Virus record (IMG/VR): IMGVR_UViG_3300021138_000007
Coordinates: 48,112-112,111 of that record
Length of the DNA: 64,000 bases
Source of the DNA: a virus
Direction: 5' to 3' (one strand)
The notes below the pieces were generated by a model. It was not told the DNA's origin. It worked only from the letters and a program-made list of their open reading frames with translations, and did no database searches. A program made the position numbers and the translations under genes. Positions 58,676 to 64,000 of this stretch are shown one piece after another. Every line of letters begins with the position of its first letter. Within the stretch, counting starts at the first letter, position 1.

Positions 58676-59359
58676 ATGCTAAAGACTTATGCCACTGCGA
58701 TGACTGGCAATTCTAAACTTGGCAGTGGGGTCGCAACGACATATAGGCCCGTCGGCAACGCAGGTACGTCTGAGGGGACGTGTGCTGGCAGTTGCGCCAT
58801 GCTGAATAATGGTTGTTATGCTCAAACCAATCCGTTTGTTGCAAAATGGCATAATACAGCAAAGTCCACCAATCATGATCTTGACGTTCTATTGCAAGAA
58901 GGAGCTAATTTAGTTCGTTTACATACTGCTGGCGACTTTTTTAAGTCTAACGGTAACGGCGGTTGGGAATTGGATTTAGATTATGTCATGGCAGTAATTC
59001 AGTTCTGTAAAGATAATCCCAAGATTACGGTGTGGACATATACTCACGATTTTAAGGAATTTATTAAGCATAATTTAACTTATGCTAAAAATGCTTTCCC
59101 TAGCAATTTTTATTTACTTGCGTCAGTAGATACGCTTGTAGATAAGTATATTGCCACAAGTCACGGGTTTAAGACTGCAAGAGTCATTATGACTGAAACT
59201 GATAAAGACCCAAGCGAAACATTTTGCCCGTATGATCTACAATCCTCACGCGGGATTAAACCTACTGTAAAATGTTCTACTTGTAAGTTGTGCTTTAACG
59301 ATAAACACAAAAAGGACATTGCATTTATCGCCAAATTGCCAAAAAAGTACAGAAAATAA
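58676..59359 (+). CDS. Gp88-like phage protein
   Basis: 227 aa. CAGSCAMLNNGCYAQTNPFV, LVRLHTAGDFFKS, DNPKITVWTYTHDF and a C-terminal CSTCKLCF match the pattern of the phage gene product 88 family (Cys-rich, RLHxxGDFF, YT). These Cys residues suggest an iron-sulfur or zinc site. Function not established. ATG 58676 follows TATACT by 9 nt; a TTGACT -35 lies 19 nt further up. Confidence 0.75.
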   Translation: MLKTYATAMTGNSKLGSGVATTYRPVGNAGTSEGTCAGSCAMLNNGCYAQTNPFVAKWHNTAKSTNHDLDVLLQEGANLVRLHTAGDFFKSNGNGGWELDLDYVMAVIQFCKDNPKITVWTYTHDFKEFIKHNLTYAKNAFPSNFYLLASVDTLVDKYIATSHGFKTARVIMTETDKDPSETFCPYDLQSSRGIKPTVKCSTCKLCFNDKHKKDIAFIAKLPKKYRK

Positions 59360-59361
59360 TC

Positions 59362-59377
59362 GGGCTTTGGCCCTTTT
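59362..59377 (+). terminator. TTTG-loop terminator
   Basis: GGGC-TTTG-GCCCTTTT, variant of the TTCG form. Confidence 0.75.
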
Positions 59378-59407
59378 ATTTTACGTCTTAAAATCTATGG
59401 GCGGACG
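59374..59407 (-). repeat. cassette boundary repeat (reverse), copy 27
   Basis: TTTTATTTTACGTCTTAAAA... + GGCGGACG. Confidence 0.9.
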
Positions 59408-59423
59408 ATTATTGCAAATTTAT

Positions 59424-59457
59424 AAAATATTGGGATATATTACTATCCCAATATTTT
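59424..59457 (-). terminator. hairpin terminator of the minus genes
   Basis: AAAATATTGGGATA / TATCCCAATATTTT, 6-nt loop. Confidence 0.7.
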
Positions 59458-59825
59458 TAGTTTCTGACAGCTTGTTTCAACTGGTAAACTTGATCTTCAA
59501 GATTAGCTTTTTCAGCTTTCAGTGTTTCATTTTCTGTTGAAAATTTCTTCATACTTGCCTCATATTGATCTTGATAAACAGAAGAATCTGGCTTGTATGC
59601 TTCAAGCCAAAGTTTGCTATTAAACAAAGTACACAAAGACATAAGTCCTGTAATACAAAGAGCGGCGATAGCAATAATTGCAGTATTTTCGTTCCAATTA
59701 CTGCCTTTAATCATCCAAAAGATGATAACTGCTAGAATTAACAAAGACACAAAACCTAAAACAAGATATGTGACTCCATGAATATGAGCGGCGTCTGATA
59801 ATGCGTGTAATGTTTTATCTGGCAT
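59457..59825 (-). CDS. small two-helix membrane protein with coiled coil, 122 aa
   Basis: Hydrophobic segments at about residues 18-39 (YLVLGFVSLLILAVIIFWMI) and 48-66 (AIIAIAALCITGLMSLCTLF), then a coiled coil. TATCAT 6 nt before ATG. Spanin/holin-like topology is conceivable but unproved. Confidence 0.65.
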   Translation of the reverse strand: MPDKTLHALSDAAHIHGVTYLVLGFVSLLILAVIIFWMIKGSNWNENTAIIAIAALCITGLMSLCTLFNSKLWLEAYKPDSSVYQDQYEASMKKFSTENETLKAEKANLEDQVYQLKQAVRN

Positions 59826-59846
59826 GACTGTATGATACTTTATGTG

Positions 59847-60032
59847 TCATTCTTTTGTCAATATATCTGGGTTCGAAAAAACTTCTATGCAGAATAAAAT
59901 AAATGCTGCTCCAAGCCAGGTGCTAAAATCAAATATGATATGTTTATCAAATAGAAGATTTATTGATAATATCAAACCATAAGGACAGACAATAAAACAA
60001 ATGATGTTGTAAATAATTGTTATTAATTTCAT
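59847..60032 (-). CDS. small membrane protein, 61 aa
   Basis: Two hydrophobic segments (IIYNIICFIVCPYGLILSI and FSTWLGAAFILFCIEVF). GATAAT 6 nt before ATG. Not recognised. Confidence 0.55.
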   Translation of the reverse strand: MKLITIIYNIICFIVCPYGLILSINLLFDKHIIFDFSTWLGAAFILFCIEVFSNPDILTKE

Positions 60033-60046
60033 ACTCGAATTATCGG

Positions 60047-60412
60047 CTAATGAAGAACGATTTTTACAATTCCTTGCATTGTGACACTCAAATTATTTAC
60101 AGTATTAGATACTCCATCTAAAAGATTGAGATCACTTTGTTCTTGTGCTGTTCGAATTTGTTTTGCGAAAAGTTCGAAAAAATTATACGCCAGACTCTCG
60201 AAATTTGTTTGCAGTTGAGTAAGTTTTTCAGAGTCAGTCATATTTGATGTATCCACGCCAGCGTTAAGATCATCAAGATTAAATTTATCATTTCTAGTTA
60301 AAGATAATTCGGTTCCAGAGTGCGACATGGTATAATTGATTGTCGCACTTCCGTCTGTGTTATCTGTGATATGATTAACAATATAACTGATAGATATAGA
60401 AAGATCAGGCAT
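60047..60412 (-). CDS. hypothetical cassette protein, 121 aa
   Basis: Thr/Ser/Asn-rich N-terminal half, helical C-terminal half (LQTNFESLAYNFFELFAKQ). TATAAA 5 nt before ATG. Not recognised. Confidence 0.6.
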   Translation of the reverse strand: MPDLSISISYIVNHITDNTDGSATINYTMSHSGTELSLTRNDKFNLDDLNAGVDTSNMTDSEKLTQLQTNFESLAYNFFELFAKQIRTAQEQSDLNLLDGVSNTVNNLSVTMQGIVKIVLH

Positions 60413-60432
60413 ATTGTTTTATACTCGAAAAA

Positions 60433-60654
60433 TTAAACTATTGCCTTTAGTTGTTTATCTATTTCGGCAATTTTATTTTCGAAAATCTGTTTACTCTTTG
60501 TGAGTGCTTCTTTATGTGTGAATATTTCATCTTCATTATAGATGAATCTATTATCACAAATATATCTTGCTTTATCACAAGATATGATTTTGTGTTTATG
60601 TATACTTCCGTTTTTACTAACGCTGTATACAATTTCATTAATCGAATATTTCAT
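60433..60654 (-). CDS. hypothetical cassette protein, 73 aa
   Basis: Basic, helical C-terminus (EALTKSKQIFENKIAEIDKQ). TACAAT 6 nt before ATG. Not recognised. Confidence 0.6.
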   Translation of the reverse strand: MKYSINEIVYSVSKNGSIHKHKIISCDKARYICDNRFIYNEDEIFTHKEALTKSKQIFENKIAEIDKQLKAIV

Positions 60655-60688
60655 GCTTATATTGTACCTCGAAAATTAATTATGGGAA

Positions 60689-60720
60689 TTTATTTTACAT
60701 CTTAAAATAAATGTTGGGAC
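60689..60720 (-). repeat. cassette boundary repeat (reverse), copy 28
   Basis: TTTATTTTACATCTTAAAA... + GTTGGGAC. Rightmost copy found; genes beyond 60.7 kb are packed without it. Confidence 0.85.
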
Positions 60721-60733
60721 CGTTTTTGTTATT

Positions 60734-60770
60734 TAATTTAATTAGGGAAAGAACTTCCCTAATTAAATTA
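60734..60770 (-). terminator. 16-bp hairpin terminator
   Basis: TAATTTAATTAGGGAA / TTCCCTAATTAAATTA, 5-nt loop; overlaps the stop of 60768. Confidence 0.7.
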
Positions 60771-61223
60771 CTTATTGTGTTTTCGACTATACACTTTAAT
60801 ACCTTTGTGTTCTTTAGGCGTATAGTAAGTCAGAGTTTCTTGACTGCCATAAAGAATAATGCCACAACATTGAATATTGAGATTAAACACAAAACAGGCG
60901 TCATTGTATTCTTTGATTCTTTTGACAATAAAATCGACTGTTGCTCCAGTGTGCATCAAATCATCAACAATCACATAGTTCTTGCATTTAATAGAAGATG
61001 CTTCAATCCCATAACTTGAATGAGATGAATCCCTCTCCTTTCTTACGAATAGAAGATTTTTATTCATCTTTTCTGCAACAATGGGAGCGATGAGTGCTCC
61101 AGACATTCCAGAGAAAGCAATCGTATCGCAATCAATTTGTTCGATCATTTTACAAACAAAATCGATTGTTTTCTTTCTTGCTGCTTTATCGAGTGCGGAT
61201 TGGAGATAACTTGTGTGAGCCAT
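60768..61223 (-). CDS. phosphoribosyltransferase-like protein
   Basis: 151 aa. NYVIVDDLMHTGATVDF (about residues 78-94) is the PRPP-binding motif of type I phosphoribosyltransferases; SGMSGALIAPIVAEKM and RKERDSSHSS fit the flexible-loop region. It may salvage a base or nucleoside for the phage or modify a signal; substrate unknown. TATACT 6 nt before ATG. Confidence 0.82.
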   Translation of the reverse strand: MAHTSYLQSALDKAARKKTIDFVCKMIEQIDCDTIAFSGMSGALIAPIVAEKMNKNLLFVRKERDSSHSSYGIEASSIKCKNYVIVDDLMHTGATVDFIVKRIKEYNDACFVFNLNIQCCGIILYGSQETLTYYTPKEHKGIKVYSRKHNK

Positions 61224-61259
61224 ACACGTAGTATACCCTATTAATTGGGCATTTTAGAG

Positions 61260-61580
61260 CTATACGAAATTGCCTGTTACATCGTTTTTATCGACATCAA
61301 CTGGATATACTGGGTGAATATTGAAAGATTCAATGTATTGAAAATCATCTTCTTCTCTTTGTGAGTCCTCGAAAAGTTCAACAGCCTTTTCCCATTCACG
61401 ATTTTCGAGCAATTCAAGAATATCAGGAATGTCGTCGCTATTTAAGCGTTGTGGATTTTCGCGCAGTTCTTCTTTAATTCCACGAATAACAATATCAATT
61501 GCTTTATCTAGTGAACTTGCCACCCAAATCGACGGACCATCTTCAAAATGGTATGTGACTACGTATAATGTTTGTTCCAT
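61260..61580 (-). CDS. hypothetical cassette protein, 106 aa
   Basis: Acidic (RLNSDDIPDILELLENREWE). TATACT 6 nt before ATG. Not recognised. Confidence 0.6.
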   Translation of the reverse strand: MEQTLYVVTYHFEDGPSIWVASSLDKAIDIVIRGIKEELRENPQRLNSDDIPDILELLENREWEKAVELFEDSQREEDDFQYIESFNIHPVYPVDVDKNDVTGNFV

Positions 61581-61596
61581 GATGCTAGTATACCTC

Positions 61597-61983
61597 TCAA
61601 ACTGTGTTGTAATTCGATCTTTTAATCATATTAATGATTCTTGTATAGATCATCGCACCTTTTGACAAGACATTAACTCCAGTAAGTTGTTCTTTTTCGA
61701 TTTCGTCATTAAGGTAGTTCATGCTTGATCCAGAGATTAGGAATACAGGAACATTAACCCCCATTGATCTTAGAGTCTTGATATAGCTAATGCCATTTTG
61801 TCTACCAATCCCGTAATCATAATCAGTGAAGACAAAATCAGGCTGAAAACCATTTTCGATTTCTCTTGTAGCTTGATCTGCAAATTCAAACCCACGAACG
61901 TCGGCATCAGGAAAAGCATCTTTAATGCATCTTACAGATGCATTGAGAATTTCAGTAGAATCATCGGAAATCAAAAAGTTCAT
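61597..61983 (-). CDS. response-regulator receiver-domain protein 1
   Basis: 128 aa, single receiver domain: ISDDS at residues 4-8 (acidic pair), FVFTDYDYG (phospho-acceptor Asp about 55), FLISGSS (Ser), LSKG (Lys about 110). No output domain. A phage-encoded single receiver could intercept host two-component signalling. TATACT 6 nt before ATG. Tandem paralogue at 62264. Confidence 0.78.
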   Translation of the reverse strand: MNFLISDDSTEILNASVRCIKDAFPDADVRGFEFADQATREIENGFQPDFVFTDYDYGIGRQNGISYIKTLRSMGVNVPVFLISGSSMNYLNDEIEKEQLTGVNVLSKGAMIYTRIINMIKRSNYNTV

Positions 61984-62030
61984 GTTGTTAGTATACCTTA
62001 ATTTCTTTATTGAGAATCATCTTCTTCTCA

Positions 62031-62267
62031 TTATTGCTCCTGCAAAATTTCATGCGGAAATGTTTCATCGAATTGCCATCCTAGATACATTCCATCATCG
62101 CAACATACAACTTTCGCAATGCCTAGAGTTTGAAGAGACACCGCAATTTTTGTCTCATCCTCATTGAGATTGTCAAATGAAGCAAGACACGTCCAATCAC
62201 CATCAGAAATACCGTTTTTAATTTTCTGATAAACTTCAAATTCTTTTGCGTTGAGAGCGATCTTCAT
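62031..62267 (-). CDS. hypothetical cassette protein, 78 aa
   Basis: MKIALNAKEFEVYQKIK; acidic, mixed. TATACT 6 nt before ATG. Lies between the two receiver genes. Not recognised. Confidence 0.6.
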   Translation of the reverse strand: MKIALNAKEFEVYQKIKNGISDGDWTCLASFDNLNEDETKIAVSLQTLGIAKVVCCDDGMYLGWQFDETFPHEILQEQ

Positions 62268-62659
62268 GCTGTTAGTATACCTTGATTATGGATGAAATCA
62301 ATTGCTTTTTTGAAATCACTCCAATCTTTTCGAACAACAACGACATCAGGTATATTAGGAAATTCTTGGCGTCTGATTGCATTCGAAATTTCATTAGAGA
62401 CTGATCCAATGATTAGAAAAGCGGGAGCAGTGATTCCTTTTGTTCGTAGAGTTTTGAGATAATCATCTCCATTGAGTTTTCCAAATGGGTATTTGTAGTC
62501 AGTCAAGATGACATCGGGTTGAAAACCATTTTCGATTTCTTGAATAGCCTGTTCTGTATATTGGCATCCTCGAATTTCAACGTCTTTGCAAGTTGTTTCA
62601 AGGTATTTGACGAGAGAGTTAAGGAAGCCTGCATAGCCAGCAGAAATCAAAATCTTCAT
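62264..62659 (-). CDS. response-regulator receiver-domain protein 2 (degenerate)
   Basis: 131 aa, paralogue of 61597 (QAIQEIENGFQPDVILTDYKY against QATREIENGFQPDFVFTDYDY). The acidic pair is lost (ISAGYA), while the acceptor Asp is kept, so normal phosphorylation is doubtful. ATG 62659 follows TATAAT by 6 nt; the frame to 62683 is leader. Confidence 0.72.
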   Translation of the reverse strand: MKILISAGYAGFLNSLVKYLETTCKDVEIRGCQYTEQAIQEIENGFQPDVILTDYKYPFGKLNGDDYLKTLRTKGITAPAFLIIGSVSNEISNAIRRQEFPNIPDVVVVRKDWSDFKKAIDFIHNQGILTA

Positions 62660-62910
62660 GATCTGATTATACCAGATTCCCATGAAATAAAGAGAGTATT
62701 AGAGCCTTTTAACCACATCATTTTAAGCCCTTGATCTTTGAGTTCTTCCATGACATAATCTGCATAATCTTTATTAGGAAGCTCGATTTTGATAGATAGT
62801 TTGCCCTCTGATGCGGCCTTTTCGCATCTTTCCACGATTCTGTCAAATTCTGTGGAAATTGCGTTATGATATAGATTACAAAGACGTTCGCCAAAAGTTC
62901 GTGCTATCAT
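62656..62910 (-). CDS. hypothetical cassette protein, 84 aa (paralogue of 57085)
   Basis: Shares order and residues with 57085-57333. TATAAT 6 nt before ATG. Unknown function. Confidence 0.62.
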   Translation of the reverse strand: MIARTFGERLCNLYHNAISTEFDRIVERCEKAASEGKLSIKIELPNKDYADYVMEELKDQGLKMMWLKGSNTLFISWESGIIRS

Positions 62911-62917
62911 TTTTTTA

Positions 62918-63151
62918 TTATACCTTGATCTTTAAGCTTTTAGCAAAGGAAATTAATCTCTTAGCTGAAAATAAATATTGATTTCCTCGCATAAAAAACG
63001 AATATGGCTCTATCAATTTTTCTAGATCGCCACGTTCTTTATTGATAGAACCCCACAAAGTCAAAGTAAAAATAGGCCCATCTTTGACAACAGTAACTTT
63101 TAATGCTTCTTCAATTTTAAGTGCTGCCAATTCGCTTTTACTTTGCTTCAT
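62918..63151 (-). CDS. hypothetical cassette protein, 77 aa
   Basis: Basic; LTLWGSINKERGDLEKLI. TAGAAT 6 nt before ATG. Not recognised. Confidence 0.58.
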   Translation of the reverse strand: MKQSKSELAALKIEEALKVTVVKDGPIFTLTLWGSINKERGDLEKLIEPYSFFMRGNQYLFSAKRLISFAKSLKIKV

Positions 63152-63155
63152 GTTT

Positions 63156-63407
63156 CTATTCTACCTCGCCAAAATAGATAGTAGGAGTTTTTCTATTGAG
63201 ATATGTTAAGATAACTCCATATTTCGTGTTGTCGAATCCGACATATTCCCAGTTGTTATGTTCTCCAGAATTCTCCACCAAATCTTCAATTCCAACATAG
63301 AAGCTTTTTCTTGATTTTCTGGCTAGATAATCTTGTGCTTGGTAACCATTTCCACTAATGCCGCCAACTTCGCGGTCAATAAGGACAAACCAAAGATTTC
63401 TTTCCAA
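63156..63407 (-). CDS. hypothetical cassette protein, 83 aa (start uncertain)
   Basis: LWFVLIDREVGGISGN... Tyr/Asn-rich, not recognised. The only in-frame start is TTG 63407. An ATG 6 nt after TATAAT (the usual position) is out of frame by two bases and would give only about 29 codons, so either TTG is used or the frame has shifted. Confidence 0.5.
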   Translation of the reverse strand: MERNLWFVLIDREVGGISGNGYQAQDYLARKSRKSFYVGIEDLVENSGEHNNWEYVGFDNTKYGVILTYLNRKTPTIYFGEVE

Positions 63408-63426
63408 GTCATGATTTCATTATACC

Positions 63427-63867
63427 TCAAACGACAAAGAGTTTTCCTTCTGAAATACCAGAAAATATTGCTGTTGGGTCTGACATGGATGTGATTTCCG
63501 AACCTTCTTTAGCAGTTCGCGTAATTTCATCTTCTGCCTTTAGTAACATAGCGTGTTTACTAGGCACACAACCAATCAAAATAGGACAATGTGTTTTGAT
63601 TGTTAGCCTTTTCAAATTTGGGTAATATAAAGAAATTCTGTGAAACAACATTCTTCTTTCTATAATGTTGAGCCAACGTTCAGGAAATGAAATGAGAATA
63701 TCATCAACTTTATTATCAACTCTTTTTTCTTTGAAGCAATTCTTCATAATTCCTAGGCCGAGATAGCTTTCATATTCAAAATCATCAGCAAGAAAATCTG
63801 GTCTACGCAGAATAATAACTTCCGCTTTTTCCAGTGAGCTAAAATAATCTCCAACATCGAATGACAT
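63427..63867 (-). CDS. hypothetical cassette protein, 146 aa
   Basis: MSFDVGDYFSSLEKAEVIIL; mixed alpha/beta, not recognised. TATAAT 6 nt before ATG. Confidence 0.62.
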   Translation of the reverse strand: MSFDVGDYFSSLEKAEVIILRRPDFLADDFEYESYLGLGIMKNCFKEKRVDNKVDDILISFPERWLNIIERRMLFHRISLYYPNLKRLTIKTHCPILIGCVPSKHAMLLKAEDEITRTAKEGSEITSMSDPTAIFSGISEGKLFVV

Positions 63868-63962
63868 GATCCTATTATACCACGATATTCGATTAGTGTC
63901 AAGGGTGAGAAAACTGTTCTTAAAAATCTAATGAATTCTAGAAATTCTTTATAAATTTCTTG

Positions 63963-64000
63963 TATAAAAAGAGTGTCAGCGAAAGCTGACTGTACATTGA
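63963..64000 (+). promoter_or_regulatory. promoter and 5' hairpin of a transcript leaving the window
   Basis: TATAAA (63963-63968), start predicted at G 63975, where GTCAGC-GAAA-GCTGAC forms a GNRA-loop hairpin. The gene or RNA lies beyond 64000. Confidence 0.5.

Noticed and set aside
59457-60032. Holin/spanin lysis pair
   Set aside because: Two small membrane proteins are adjacent, but no endolysin or lipobox is seen, so function is left open.
42629-60720. CRISPR array
   Set aside because: The repeats are widely and unevenly spaced, occur in both orientations, and the intervals are genes with promoters and terminators.
42629-60720. Integron attC sites
   Set aside because: No integrase in the window and no clear attC-type core (GTTRRRY) or folded single-strand structure shared by copies; the idea of cassette exchange is kept only as a hypothesis.

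Overview
The window looks like part of a large, AT-rich genome of a virulent double-stranded DNA bacteriophage, probably of jumbo size. Reasons: very tight gene packing, many overlapping stop/start codons, a complete phage-owned replication and recombination set of bacterial type, no rRNA or metabolic housekeeping operons, and a long array of tiny uncharacterised genes. The host cannot be named from the sequence. No integrase, CRISPR array, insertion sequence or standard tRNA gene was recognised. One possible virion protein was seen, so most structural genes must lie outside the window.

Positions 1 to 22.8 kb (almost all minus strand) are the replication/recombination block: RecJ exonuclease (cut by the left edge), dCMP deaminase, primase catalytic subunit, RecA, a likely ssDNA-binding protein, a DnaE-type polymerase with PHP domain, a separate primase zinc-binding subunit, DnaB helicase, a DnaC-like loader, a Ycf46-like AAA+ ATPase, and a Mre11/Rad50 (SbcD/SbcC) pair in which Rad50 is encoded as two genes split at the zinc hook. 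Genes here mostly use Shine-Dalgarno sites; several promoters share a CACGATAAT-like -10.

Positions 22.8 to 42 kb hold mixed-strand operons: coiled-coil and acidic small proteins, a beta-rich possible virion protein, a RusA-like resolvase, a SLOG/DUF1273 protein, a Fic protein, a Cas4/RecB-like nuclease, a BglII/BstYI-like restriction endonuclease without a methylase, a Cys-phosphatase, UDP-glucose dehydrogenase, an RNase AS-like exonuclease, two paralogous membrane coiled-coil proteins, a glycosyltransferase-like protein and a GNAT acetyltransferase. In my reading the window has no RGATCY site, which fits self-avoidance by the BglII/BstYI-like enzyme. Five proteins in the window share an N-terminal MWY(K/R) tag.

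Positions 42 to 64 kb are the most unusual part: an accessory array in which most gene boundaries carry a roughly 33-bp repeat (28 copies found, both orientations, 42.6 to 60.7 kb). Most genes are autonomous units with their own -10 box placed 6 nt before the start codon, which predicts leaderless mRNAs, and their own hairpin terminator. A second class has longer leaders, Shine-Dalgarno sites and higher GC. At least four structured non-coding RNA candidates lie between them, plus a duplicated 3' RNA structure with compensatory stem changes. Recognisable products include an ArdC-type antirestriction protein, a Gp88-like protein, a DUF6011 protein, an L7/L12 C-terminal-domain-like protein, a phosphoribosyltransferase and two receiver-domain proteins. 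The arrangement looks like an exchangeable cassette region of early host-takeover and anti-defence genes.
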